Source of the DNA: Pseudeuparius sepicola | Taxonomy: Eukaryota; Arthropoda; Insecta; Coleoptera; Anthribidae | Direction: 5' to 3' | Length of the DNA stretch: 64,000 nucleotides | Assembly: GCA_963920635.1 (NCBI GenBank) | Contig: OY987307.1 | Location: 18,553,735 to 18,617,734 of the forward strand | Shown: positions 31,936 to 42,720 of the stretch, piece after piece | Position numbering within the stretch: the stretch's first letter is position 1 | How the letters are laid out: every line of letters starts with the position of its first letter | Program-made: the position numbers and the translations under genes | The notes under the pieces: model-generated | Databases searched by the model: none | What the model was told of the DNA's origin: nothing | What the model saw: the letters and a program-made list of their open reading frames with translations, nothing else

Positions 31936-32009
31936 GAGAAGAGAGAGTTACAAGCTAATATATAATTATCGGGAAATTGATGTCCCCTAATTTTTTCTAG
32001 AAAATGTTT

Positions 32010-32240
32010 CTAGAAACTTGAATTTTGGGACACGTTATCAGCAAGTCGGAAGACACTTTACGGTAAAATTACTTCTTGCACCATATGTATCCTAAGGGTA
32101 GAAACGCGAAACACCTATTCTGCTTTTATGCAGAACTTGATGTAAGTTAGTTTATTTAAAAAGAAAAATCCTACGTATAGGCTGTAGCCCAATTAATTTA
32201 GAATTTTTTTTATTCTTGTTATTAAAAAAATTAAGAACTA
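32010..32240 (+). repeat. Dispersed repeat, second copy at 47625-47850
   Basis: Blocks in common and in the same order: TTGAATTTTGGGA, GGAAGACAC, CATCCTAAGG-like TATCCTAAGGGTAGAAAC, AGTTTATTTAAAAAG and CTGTAGCCCAATTAATTTAG. The copies are diverged. No protein or terminal structure was seen. Confidence 0.6.
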
Positions 32241-32846
32241 TTTTCAAAACCTATCTCAAAACTATGCCCTTGCCGATAAGAAAATAATAATTAGTCTCTT
32301 GATGCTTGGTTGTCTCTCTTGTTGCACTGCGAATTGTTTCAGTTAATTTTTTGTTTTTTTGGTTTGATTTGTGATAAAAGGCGGAATGGGACGTTTTAAC
32401 GCGGCCGTTTCGACGCGGCCGTTTTGACGCGGTCCTTTAGACGCAGGGACTTTTTGACGCCAGCCTTTTCGACGCGAGGTCGTTTTGACGCAAAAAATGG
32501 AGACAATATAATATTAAAACATAATTTTTGCCTTAATTATGCTGATGAGTATAAATTCTTTTAAATACCTGCCATTGGGAATATAGACACAATTTAATAT
32601 AATATTAAAACATAATTTGTGCCTTAATTATGTTAATGACAATTAAATTCTTTGAAATACCTGCCATTGTGAATATTAATATAATATTAAATTATTATGA
32701 ATGATAATTTCTTTAAGTACCTCTATTCTAATTTTATCGATCTCAATTTAAATCAGGTAAGTACCTACCTACCTGTAACATCTAGTATAAATAAACAAAT
32801 TACCCTAACATTTAATTACTTTTTAAATTAGTCTTGTACTGAACGT

Positions 32847-33326
32847 TTGAGGTTAAGTTACTTTGATATGGAAGTTTTCAGCAAAAAGGGAAAACGTAAA
32901 TTCACTCACGACGGTTTTCAATATGTTTTTGACAAAGCAAGTGCTTGTGGTAACAAATTGTTTTGGAGATGTGTCCAAACCGTGGATGGGAAGAATCGGT
33001 GTAAGGCCCGGATCCATACCGAAGATAACATTTTGGTCAAAAGTATCAACGAGCATTGCCATGGAAGTCCGGCAGCACATGTGGAAGCGGCCACAATCAA
33101 AACTGCAATCAAGAAGAAAGCTGAAGAATCGATGGAACCCACTAGTCAGATAATTAATTCTTGTTTATCTGGAATTTCACTAAGTGCTAAAACTGCCTTG
33201 CCCAATCAACCTGCTCTGAAGAAAATGGTCAGGAGAGTGAGGAACCAAAAAAATCAAGCACCGCCTTCTCTTTACAGCCAACTTACAGCCGAAGAATTAA
33301 TTATTCCGAACAAGTTTAAGACATAG
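32847..33326 (+). CDS. FLYWCH zinc-finger N-terminal part of MULE transposase
   Basis: 159-codon frame. Residues ~17-72 form a FLYWCH finger: GFQYVFDK, LFWRC, NRCKARIHTE and INEHCHG, with the Cys pair (C42, C52) and His pair (H70, H72) in place. In this MULE group the FLYWCH domain sits ahead of the nuclease and presumably binds the terminal repeats. The likely start is the second Met (MEVFSKKGK, 32868), since the first codons are not conserved-looking. A stop at 33324-33326 separates it from the nuclease remnant, which begins about 40 bp later in another frame, so the protein is probably a truncated relic. Basic residues 96-140 could be a nuclear signal. Confidence 0.75.
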   Translation: MRLSYFDMEVFSKKGKRKFTHDGFQYVFDKASACGNKLFWRCVQTVDGKNRCKARIHTEDNILVKSINEHCHGSPAAHVEAATIKTAIKKKAEESMEPTSQIINSCLSGISLSAKTALPNQPALKKMVRRVRNQKNQAPPSLYSQLTAEELIIPNKFKT

Positions 33327-33379
33327 AAGAATTCCTTTTAAGTGACAGCGGACGTCCAGCAAGTAGAATTTTAATTTTA

Positions 33380-33845
33380 GCACTGGTTTATCGACGGAAC
33401 ATTTAAACCAGCGCCCGCAATTTTTTACCAAGTTTACGTTGTGATGGCCAAACAGTTTGGGGAAGTTCATCCTATCGTATACGTCCTTTTACCTAATAAA
33501 ACACAAGCTACATACTCCAGAATGATCACCATGCTCCAGTAACTTGAACCAGAGGCCCGACCAGAGAAGATTTCGTGCGATATTGAATTGGCTGCGATAA
33601 ATGCATTCAAAGAAGCTTATACGGACGTACAAATGTTGGGTTGCTTTTTTCACTTGGTGAAAAACATGAAAAAACAATTGGCCCAAATGAACTTGCTGGC
33701 AAGGTATAAGAACGACTCCGACTTCATTCTCCAAGCTCGAATGGTAACGTCTTTGGCGTTTATCCCTGTAGAAGATTTGGACGGTGCAGTAGACCAGCTG
33801 TCGGGTGAATTGTGTCAAGAGCTGCAGCCAGTACAAGTAAAAAGT
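33380..33845 (+). pseudogene. MULE transposase nuclease core, broken
   Basis: Reading with one stop and frame changes: FIDGTFKPAPAIFYQVYVV carries the first Asp (DGTF), then GEVHPIVYVLLPNKTQATYS, then ISCDIELAAINAFKEAYTD (second Asp in CDIE) and GCFFHLVKNMKKQL. These are standard MULE motifs in standard order. An in-frame TAG (about 33541) interrupts the middle, and the distal acidic residue and C-terminal zinc finger are missing. The last open part is 33588-33840. Confidence 0.85.
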
Positions 33846-33995
33846 AAAAAGTTCGTTCATTTTTTTTATTTTCCAGGACTACAGGTTTCGTGTCGAAACG
33901 TCCCGGCGTCTAAATGGCCTCGCGTCAAACCGTCTTTACGTCAAACCGGCCGCGGCAAACCGGCCGCGTCAAAACGTCCTAGACCGGATAAAAGG

Positions 33996-34838
33996 CTATT
34001 TTGATGGAATGTAGATGGATAATGAATACAATTTGTTTTAATTACACAACATTTGTGTACCTTTAGTGGGTTAATTTCTTCATTGTCGATTATCTTATCT
34101 ACTAATTTTAGCAAATTTAATTATGTAGAGGGAATGAATGAAACGAATAAAAAAGTATTAAACATGGATGCTAGCTAACTTAGTTTTTCTGGTAATGATT
34201 AGATATTAGATGATTTACATCTTACCGACAACTGCTCGTTATAGATTAACTTAAGCCATGATCCGTTCCTGGGCATTATTTGTAAATGCAATCCATTAGA
34301 TATTGGATGCTGTTGGTTCACTCGGTCAGTTATCGAAAATAGTTTGACCCAAAAGCCGCTGAGCTTTATTTTTTATTAGTACCATTATTATAAACAACTT
34401 ATACTTATAACGTACTAAAAGGCGTAAACTATGTCTAAGTACCTTATATCACATAGGGTATATCACATACTAATCTTGTGTATAGCATATTCCGTAACAT
34501 GTGAGAATTACCTAATTTTCATATGTTCTCTACAACAAGCTAATAAGCATATGATAGCGATCGAGATAGCGATATGCCATACAAGTTCCGTGGCATATGT
34601 AACATATTCCTAGCATATGCCTGAAATATGGTGTATGTAAAAAAAGTATGTTGCTTTCATATGAGCATTCCAAAAGTTAATATATCAAGATCAAGTATGT
34701 GTCAGGCATGTAATAATTGTGCTATCTGGGCAAATTCACAATAAAATTTTTAGAAGAGTAAAAATCCGCTTCCAATGGAAACATTTAATAGAAAACCCCA
34801 ACATTGAACACAAGTCGCACAGTAGGTATACCGATATA
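33996..34838. other. No gene; CATATG-rich stretch
   Basis: Between 34440 and 34700 CATATG or ATATGC occurs repeatedly, without a regular period. No coding or terminal repeat structure was recognised. Confidence 0.3.
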
Positions 34839-35022
34839 CAGGGTGATTCACGTAAGTGGTTCATTAGAAGTTTACGGGGAAGGAGTGCGAATTTTAATTT
34901 GAAATTTTGGTCACTTATATAACAGGTTGTAAACTTTCTTTCAAAAATATTTTTAACTTCCGATCACTTCCGGTTATACCGGAAGTCGATAGCAACTTTG
35001 TTATTTCAAATAGAACACCCTA
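34839..35022. repeat. Short TA-flanked MITE with CCGGAAGT palindrome
   Basis: Begins CAGGGTGATTCACGTAAGTG and ends AATAGAACACCCTA near TATA. It holds the perfect palindrome CACTTCCGGTTATACCGGAA (34965 onward). The second half is closely related, inverted, to the start of the MITE at 37466-37594. Confidence 0.6.
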
Positions 35023-35140
35023 TATATTATTACACCATTTGGTTCCCTATTAAATTCCAAATCTTTTTTCTGAATATAATGTGTACCCTATTTCTAACCC
35101 TTTTCGAGATATTAGCAAATTTTTAATTTTTTTGAGTGTT

Positions 35141-36376
35141 CCACCTCACTCGTCTTATTGTTTTCTACTTTTTTTTTGAGTGTTGCACCCATCGACCATA
35201 CTGATCATAACTTTGAAATTTATGAATCTGGAAAACTGTAATTTTGGACTGTCGTAGGCAAAAGTCAACTTTATTAAATGGTCTGTATGCCATTTCAAAA
35301 TATTGTACAGGGTGTTCGGGAAAAAATTTCCAATATCAACATCGAAAAATTGAAAAATCTCATTTTTTTCAAATGGAACCCGTATTTTTTTATTGCACCA
35401 TTGAAATTCTTGTGAAAAGACAGTTCAAAAAGATATAACATACTATATGTCTAAATGAAGCGGTTGCTTCGTTATTACGCAAAATACGTATTTTTCTGCT
35501 CTGTATCAACAAAGATGCCATTTCTCAAGGAGCGTCACATTATAGGGGGCCATGGAAAATGAAATAACGCAATTATATGACAAGGTTAAGGGCTATTTAA
35601 TAATATTTTTTCCCTGACAAGCAACAATACAAAATTAAATAAAACTAACAATTACATAAAAATAGGTAGTAGAAGAAAAAACAAGAAACTACATATAAGT
35701 AAAACACTTTATTCATATTATGCTATTTACCTGTTACGTATTCACATTTGCTTCTCTTTGTTTGGACCTTGCCATTGACTATGAAATTTCGTTCGAAGTT
35801 TCTGAATTTTCTTTTCGTCAAAGGTGGTAAATGTAAATGCCTTTCATTAATTATTGTTCTTTCTAAAATTCTTTTACACTCTCCATGAGTGTAAAACATA
35901 TTCAAAATATCTACGTTAGAATAGTTAATTTGAGCCATTCTTGTCAACAGTTAATATTTTATTGTTTAGAACACAATAAATGACAATCACAATCACAAGT
36001 GAAAAATCCATGGCCGCCTATTAGAAAAGGTCCGTTGTTTCTTGATATGGAGCAGCAAAAATACGTATTTTGAGTAATAACGAAGCAACCGATTCATTTA
36101 GACATATAGTGTATTATATCTTTTTGAACTGTCTTTTCAAACGCATTTCAATGGTGCAATAAAAAAATATGGGTTCCATTTGAAAAAAATTAGATTTTTC
36201 AATTTTGTACAATATTTTGAAATGGCATACAGACCACTTAATAAAGTTGACTTTCGCCTACGACAGTCCGAAATTTCAGTTTTCCAGATTCATAAATTTC
36301 AAAGTTATCATCACTATGGTCGATGGGTGCAACACTCAAAAAAAAAAGTAGAAAACAATAAGATGAGTGAGGTGGT
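35141..36376. repeat. Palindromic element containing a DUF4817 transposase fragment
   Basis: Arms 35141-35500 and 36025-36376 are inverted copies (CCACCTCACTCGTCTTATTG outer, ATACGTATTTT inner). The left arm has an extra ~36 bp from GGGTGTTCGGGAAAAAATTT (35307) that the right arm lacks. The unique centre carries a minus-strand transposase N-terminus (35723-35938), so this is a deletion derivative of a Tc1/mariner element. Confidence 0.8.
35723..35938 (-). pseudogene. N-terminal DUF4817-type transposase fragment
   Basis: 71 codons starting MAQINYSNVDILNMFYTHGE and continuing through INERHLHLPPLTKRKFRNFE and IVNGKVQTKRS. The start MAQ-Y-S, a helix with MFYTHGE, a region with Pro before a basic recognition helix, and a G-V or G-S turn are the DUF4817 pattern of insect mariner transposases. 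The reading stops before the second HTH and has no catalytic core. It lies in the centre of the palindrome 35141-36376. The match is by pattern only, hence moderate confidence. Confidence 0.55.
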
Positions 36377-36389
36377 ACCTATTTCTTCA

Positions 36390-36771
36390 CAACCTCCTTG
36401 ACATGAGTATCAAATGAAAGGGTTTGACAAATATGGCAGATGCCACAAGATGGTGGACTAAATTTCTTTAATAATTGGACGACATGGGAATCATACACTA
36501 AATAGCACAAAATAAAATAAAACATAAAAAATAAAAAACTTTTTCAAAACAAGCTTTTATTTAAGCCATGTACTAAAACCAATGAAATAAGTTTAGATTT
36601 TCGTTGCCAAATTGCGACAAGCGTTTTGAAGTCAAGAAGCTTGTCGCGATTTGTAAAGAAAATATACATACCACTTCGGTAAGTACACAATTTGACATTG
36701 AATTACCCTATAGAATACCTACACTTATTTATTCATTTTAGTACATGGCTTAAATAAAAGTGTGTTTGTAA
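36390..36771. repeat. Repeat with ATGGCGG-like words and AAGCTTTTATTTAA palindrome
   Basis: ATGGCAGATGCCACAAGATGGTGGA resembles the ATGGCGGATGCCCCAAGATGG words at 42470 and the tandem array at 56962. It is followed by CAAGCTTTTATTTAAGCCAT (36550), whose inverse returns at 36739-36765, with AAGCTTGTCGCGAT near the centre. Same family as 42200-42720 and 57441-57770. Confidence 0.6.
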
Positions 36772-37465
36772 ATTTTTTTTTACCTTTTTTTTAATCAATA
36801 ATCTGTAACCACAATCAAAATGTAATCAAAATTTTGCGTTTATTTTAATTGTTCTCCAATAATATTTACCTTATCACTCTTACTAAAAATTAAATGCAAC
36901 TAGGCTGTAATTTAGGTGTAATTTAAGCGCGCCGACATTATTGTTAACAATAATTTATAAACCAAGTGACATTCCCTCAGCCGCGATTGTCTTTTGAACG
37001 TCCACGGCTAATATGATTTTCCAACCGTTAAGCAAACCCCGCATTTTATGGGGAAAAGTCGGTTTTTCGTAAATTAATCGAAAATTACTGCATTTAGGTA
37101 TAGAAAACCGTACACAAAGTTGTCATCGTTTTTAGTGGTGAATAAGATCTCATTAAAAAAGGGGGTTTCCATTTGAAAATTTCGAGATTTAAGCACATGT
37201 TGAATGTAATTTTTATTCAGATTTTGTGAACACCCTTTATAAGAACGGATTTATTTCTCAGCAGTGATCACTAGGTCAGGGCTTCTGTTACACGATGCCA
37301 AAAATTCGTTTTGAAATTTCGCGGTTTTCTCGTATAAATTGCTAATTGACTTTAGGTCAGCACCCGTAATTTTTTTCGGAAAAATGCAAATATCTCAAAA
37401 ACGCTTGGATTTAGACATAGGACATGTTGCATGTTTTTGTTCCAAAATGATGCCTAGAAAATATA
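36772..37465. other. No gene recognised
   Basis: AT-rich DNA. GAACACCCTTTATA at about 37229 may be an eroded MITE end. Confidence 0.3.
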
Positions 37466-37594
37466 CAGGGTGTTCCATTTGAGATAAGAAAGTTGATATC
37501 GACTTCCGGTATAACCGGAAGTGCCAGATTCGCCAAAATATTTTAGTTAAGCAGCGCCCATCGGCACTGGTGTTTTAGTTTTTGGGCCACCCTG
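37466..37594. repeat. 129-bp TA-flanked MITE with CCGGAAGT palindrome
   Basis: Starts CAGGGTGTTCCATTTGAGAT and ends GGGCCACCCTG, TA on both sides. It contains ACTTCCGGTATAACCGGAAG at about 37503. Related to 34839-35022 and more distantly to 1-686. Confidence 0.65.
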
Positions 37595-37599
37595 TATAG

Positions 37600-37897
37600 C
37601 TACCTACATACGGACCATAGGACGGACACCAGACAAAAAAACAACTTTGTCAACGAAAATTAAAGGAAGTCATATAACAAACGTCAAGCAAAAAATCAAG
37701 AGGATATTAAGTAGGTTGGTACCTAATCTACGACAGAGGCGGATCCAGGCAAACCTAAAGGGAGAGGCGACGTGCTAGAAAAAAAAACAAAAAATGTTTA
37801 CCCAAACAAAATAAAAAACAAACAAGTAATAAACATAACAAAACAAAATCACAAAAATAAACAATAATTCTTTAGATTTAAAAAATAATCTAGATAC
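37600..37897. other. No gene; A-rich spacer
   Basis: AGAGGCGGATCCAGG (37735-37750) looks like an isolated hAT-type terminus. The rest is A-rich with no recognised feature. Confidence 0.25.
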
Positions 37898-38544
37898 TAC
37901 GAAGCGGTAGAAGGACCACTCTCTATTTTATTCCTAAATCTCGACTTTAAAGTCGAGATCTCGACTTTGAACTCGAGATCTCGACTTTGAACTGTGGAAT
38001 TTAGTTGGCGAGGCCTCTGGCCGAGGCAAATAAACCACATGAGTAATAAAAAGTTAAACTTCAGTGCCTTGGTACATATTATATATTTTTTTGAAATCGA
38101 AAAAAAAATTATTAAAAAGAAAATAATCATATACGGGATCACCCGTCCATAAACCAAATGCGCCCGGCGCTTCTAGCAGGTTTAGATAACTTTTTGTAAT
38201 TGACTGTAATAAATTGTAATTTGAATAATAATAATAATCTTATCTGTACTTGGAAAACCTTAAAATTATTTCAGCACCTAATTTAAATGTGGTGTTAAAA
38301 TATTATTAAGTAGGTAAGGAAGCAGTTTACCTGTGCCAATTTAATTTGGAATTTTCTTATTAATACAGTCAACGCTAGAAGAGTTAAATTAGGTAGACAA
38401 TACCTACTTGATAAATAATTATACTAACTATATGCCAATTTACCTGGATCCTTCCATAGTGGGTATAAAATAAATTTACTTTGGGACTTGCCTACATTTT
38501 CATAGTAGATTTTGCCAAAGTATCTTCAATATTTTCCTGTTATC

Positions 38545-39765
38545 ATGGTTTACACTGTAGCCGAAAGGGTTGAAATGATTTTTATCTACGGGCTAGAAGC
38601 TAAATGTGCATTGAGAACAGCTAATACTTTTAATGGAAGATATCCAGAAAGATATGTTAGCTACACGTACATCCGAAAACTGGTCATAAAGTTGAAAATA
38701 ACGGGATCTGTAGAAAACAAGAAAAGGACAGAGTCCAGGGTACTTCAAGAAAACGCCCAGATCGAAGTCCTGGGTCATTTTGCTATGAATCCTACTACCT
38801 CCATTCGTCACACAGCAGCTGCAACTGGACTTTCTTAACAGTCAGTGCGAAAAGTTTTAAAATTGCACAAATTTCATCCCTACAAAATTCAGATCCATCA
38901 GGAACTTATGGAAGACGATCCCGACCGTAGAGTTCAGTTTTGCGAAGAAATGACAGATAAAATTACCAACGATTTCGAATTGCTCAAAAATATCTGTTTC
39001 AGCGATGAATGTAGTTTATTTCTCAACGGTTTTGTTAACAAGCACAATTGTCGATATTCGAGTGACGAAAATCCGCATGTCTTCACAGAAGGTCATACCC
39101 AGTATCCCGAAAAACTTAATGTACAGTTCGTGCAATCTAAACTGACACGCGAAAACCTCAGTCTAAGCGTCAGCCATCCATAAGTAGCTTATTGTGCGGC
39201 GCTTAGACTGAGGTTCTCGCGGGTCAGCTTAGAGTGCACAGATATATGGGCAGGTATTCTAGGAGACAAGGTCATCGGGCCAATATTTAAACCAGGAAAT
39301 CTAAATGGCGAGTTCTATTTGCATTTATTGGATTTTGTTTTCCTGGGTATTGCATTTATTAGAAACGACTATTAACCCTCTTACTACGGAAGAAACAGAA
39401 AACCATGTGAACTTAAACCTCGATGAGAACAAAATCCATTTTCAACAGGCTGGAGCACCCTCACACTACGTTCTACCAGTTAGGCAGTTCTTATATCGAG
39501 AATTTCCAATGCGCTGGATTGGAAGAAGAGGACCCGTAGAATAGCCTCCGCACGATCCCCAGATCTAAGTCCCTTAGATTTTTTTCTTTGGGGTCATTTA
39601 AAAAAGTGTTATTTATAAAACCTAGCCCAAATCTTTTGAAGATCTTCGTCAAGGAATCAATACAGAATGTAGATCAATTCCTAGACAAGTTTTCCAGAAT
39701 GCAAGAAGGGAATTTAAAAATAGGCTATACTAGTGTTTACGAAATAACGGACAGCACTTTGAACA
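38545..39765 (+). pseudogene. DUF4817-type Tc1/mariner transposase, inactivated
   Basis: N-terminus MVYTVAERVEMIFIYGLEAK with PERYVSYTYIRKL and TGS (DUF4817 HTH). The first frame ends at a TAA (38836) and continues in frame as QSVRKVLKLHKFHPYKI. FSDECSLFLNG holds the first catalytic Asp. After NV the protein is split by a 121-bp MITE (39124-39244) and resumes WAGILGDKVIGPIFKPGNLN. The second motif reads HFQQAGAPSHY, where the family has Asp in place of the Ala. The third, PDLSPLDFFLWGHLK, is intact. It ends CLRNNGQHFEHLI and a stop. So there are at least two stops, frameshifts and a lost catalytic residue, and the element cannot move itself. Confidence 0.88.
39124..39244. repeat. 121-bp MITE inside the mariner transposase
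   Basis: Its arms CTGACACGCGAAAACCTCAG and GAGGTTCTCGCGGGTCAG are inverted around GCCATCCATAAGTAGCTTAT. It sits exactly between the Val and Trp codons of the conserved NVWAG motif, at a TA, which defines the boundaries by comparison with the intact relative at 10491-11459 (NVWCG). Confidence 0.8.
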
Positions 39766-40747
39766 TTTAATTTAGATAACTTTTTGATATGGACTATAAT
39801 AAATTCTTATTAATAGGTACAATTTTTATTTGAATTATTTTTGTGACTGTAATAAATTTGTATTAATACAAGCAAAATTGTAATTTGAATTATTAATAGT
39901 AATATTTTTCTTGAAATCGGCAGTGAAGTGTCCCAAAAGTAAGTAAGTAGTAAGTAAACGTCACACGCGGAGCCATCGCCCCTCAAAAGTGACCAAATAT
40001 TCAAAACCCGGGCAATAAAGGCCCATTTAACTTTTCGTACACATTGCGAAATTGTTACCTATAGCAGCGCAATCTTTCAATATAAATATTTTAGTAGGTT
40101 TGAATATCAATAGATTTGTTATGGAGGCTGCACAACAAGCAGTAGTTTGGTTTTTCTGTTCGAAGGTGTCGTGTCCTGTCATACTTGACCTAGGTAAAGC
40201 AATCGTCAAAGTCAAGCAACGCCGCGCGCATTTGTTTCATGGACGGGTGATCCCGTATGATTATTTTCTTTTTAATAAAACATTTTTTTTCGATTTCAAA
40301 AAAATATATAATATGTATCAAGGCACTGAAGTTTAACTTTTTATGATTCATGTGGTTTATTTGCCTCGGCCAGAGGCCTCGCCAACTAAATTCCACAGTT
40401 CAAAGTCGAGATCTCGAGTTCAAAGTCGAGATCTCGACTTTAAAGTCGAGATTTAGGAATAAAATAGAGAGTGGTCCTTCTACCGCTTCGTAAGATACTT
40501 ATCACAAAATAAAATCCTATTTTCTCATCTTTCGCGCAAACTGATCTTTTCTACATTTATGGGTACATTTCGGTGTAGGTATATAAATTGTAGTCTGTCT
40601 TGGACCATATTGGTACGTAACCAAGTTTTAATTCTTTTAAGTGAAGAAAAATTTCTTATCGGGAAACTAGCAAGTAGCTAAAAATTTTCTTGCCGTTGTC
40701 GTGATGCGACTTCGTACTGGTGTTATTGAGAAACTGAGGAAAATATA

Positions 40748-41124
40748 CTAAAAACGCTCTTTAATTGTACACTAGATTGTGACAGGTAAATATTTCATGT
40801 CCCTAGAATTCCCTAAAGGGCGGCCATATTGATAGATGACGGAGGACAGGGCCGTAATCAACAGAATTTACATTTTACACACACGAATCCTAAATTTAAA
40901 TAGATAGAAATTAACATTAGGTAAACTCTGTTCTTTGAGGCATAGAAAAAGGCTATAGTTATAGTTTCTATGTTTGAAGTTAGGTTAGAGCCACAGACAC
41001 AGATATCGAATATCAAGGTTAAAATTAGGCATCTGTCACAAGTTCTGCCCAAAACATTGCTGCCAACCTTGTATTACCAAATTAAGAAATGTAATTTCCA
41101 GTGTACAATTAAAGAGCGTTTTTA
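40748..41124. repeat. MITE with CTAAAAACGCTC ends
   Basis: CTAAAAACGCTCTTTAATTG at 40748 and the inverse CAATTAAAGAGCGTTTTTAG ending at 41124. A target duplication is not clear. The interior is non-coding. Confidence 0.7.
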
Positions 41125-42199
41125 GATTACCTAATAATACTCCGGTTGTAATAATGGTTGTAGAAAGAGGGGGGGCGGTCGCCCCCCCCCGCCCCTCCCT
41201 GTATACGCCACTGATCTACGAGCTGCAACCAGCCAGAGTGATCATCCACAGACAAAGCACCGGGCGGTAAGCTTTGCACAGTTGCTTACTGTTAAATTTC
41301 TTATAAATTCTATACAGCGGATCACAAGACGGTCCTGTAAATAACCTCGACTTTAGCTTCTTTGTTTAAACGTCTGTGGCGTACAAGCCACGTATAAGCT
41401 AATATTATATGCGCACGATATCCATATGTGACGTCATCGCATGAACCGAAAAAGTTACCGTTCAACCTACTCTCTACCAATCTTGGACGCCACTCACCTT
41501 ATAGTTTTCTACCCGTCAAACCCAAGTCAAGGAGGTTGTGAAGAAACAGGTGTTCCGCCGTCTTTCAGTGGCGGTCATTTTGAATAAATTACAATACTGC
41601 GTAGATATACTAGATTGTAGTAGGTATTGTCACCAGCACCAAAAGTGTGAGCAAAATTTCAGATCAATCGGTTGGGTGGAAGTAGTGACTATAGAAAGAT
41701 TAGTCACTGGTGGAAGTGATTTAAATTACAGACACACTAACAGGGCAAGTTAAATAAAAGCCGGTAAAATAAAATTGGTTACCATTGGGACAGTAACTTT
41801 CCTCTATTGTATTTTTTTGTAGCTTTCTGTGGGGAAAATTAAAGAAATTAAATATAATCTACTGATCAGCTTGATGCGAAGATCCATCGCGTTCTTTTGA
41901 AGCGTCCCTGGTATAATTAACGAATTCTTCGGGCGCGCGCTTTTTTTTACAAAAACTGCCAAGGGGCAACGGACTATCACACCGTGACGAAGAGTCAATG
42001 AGGTTCTGCACTGCCAAGGCCACCTACTTTTATAATGAAAGGTTAGAGGCAGGTGCATTACTCCCCTGCAGCCTGCAACCTGAATCTGCAGGACCGCGCA
42101 CCATAGTCAACTGAAGCAGCTTCATCTTTCTCGGGCTCAGAATCTCTGCTGCATTGATTGATGTGTATCAGATAATACCTACCTATTATTACAAGTTTT
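41125..42199. other. No gene; G/C hairpin tract
   Basis: GGGGGGGCGGTCGCCCCCCC near 41167-41190 can fold back, and CGCCACTG follows at 41208 (possible hAT end). The minus-strand frame 41804-42058 has no recognisable domain. Confidence 0.3.
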
Positions 42200-42720
42200 T
42201 ACTTATGGTGTGGGTGTGGGTCAAATCTTTCAACTGAATTTTAAATCAGTTCCACCCAACCGGCTGAGTTGAAATTTTGCATACACTTTTTATGCGGGTC
42301 GCAATACAATCTAGTATAACTTCAAGATGGCGGATTACCATTTTTTTCTTTACAGCTCCCTTAATATGGAAATCAAATTAAAGGGTTTGATAAGTATAAA
42401 AAGATAAGGTGAGTGACGTTATGTGAATTAAAGAGTTTGTCAAGCAGAATACGTGACGTCATTCTAATTTCAATATGGCGGATGCCCCAAGATGGCGGCC
42501 TACATTTTTTTGCCTCCCTTGTGACATGGGCATCAAATGAAAGGGTACCTTTATAGATTAAGACGAGGATTAAGACATACCTACTCATACTGACTAAAAA
42601 CAGTGACTATAGAAATAATCTATAGTCACTGCTAAAGAGCACAATATAAAATAATAATTAAAAACCTTTTTAAAAACAAGCTTTTATTTAAGCCATGTAC
42701 TGAAAAAATAAAATAATTTT
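42200..42720. repeat. Repeat with GACGTCATTCTAA and ATGGCGG words
   Basis: The order CGGCTGAGTTGAAATTTTGC, ATGGCGGATTACC, GTGACGTCATTCTAATTTCA, ATGGCGGATGCCCCAAGATG and CAAGCTTTTATTTAAGCCAT follows the same scheme as 36390-36771 and the 122-bp array at 56962. It appears to be a member of one dispersed family. Confidence 0.6.

Larger units (their letters stand above)
32382..33986 (+). mobile_element. Mutator-like (MULE) element with 9-bp target duplication
   Basis: GATAAAAGG is duplicated at 32373-32381 and 33987-33995. The ends CGGAATGGGACGTTTTAACG and the inverse CGGTCTAGGACGTTTTGACG enclose arrays of GACGCGGCCGTTTT-like words (32395-32500 left, 33885-33980 right). The coding region holds a FLYWCH protein and a decayed MULE nuclease. 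A 9-bp duplication is the hallmark of Mutator-like transposition. Confidence 0.92.
37900..40490 (+). mobile_element. Tc1/mariner element (DUF4817 type), decayed
   Basis: The ends CGAAGCGGTAGAAGGACCAC and the inverse lie between TA dinucleotides (37898-37899, 40491-40492). Inverted repeats of about 265 bp include tandem TCTCGACTTTAAAGTCGAGA-type palindromes (37930-37990 and 40400-40455). A decayed transposase lies at 38545-39765. Pieces of its right half recur at 62560-62775 and 63225-63720. Confidence 0.9.
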
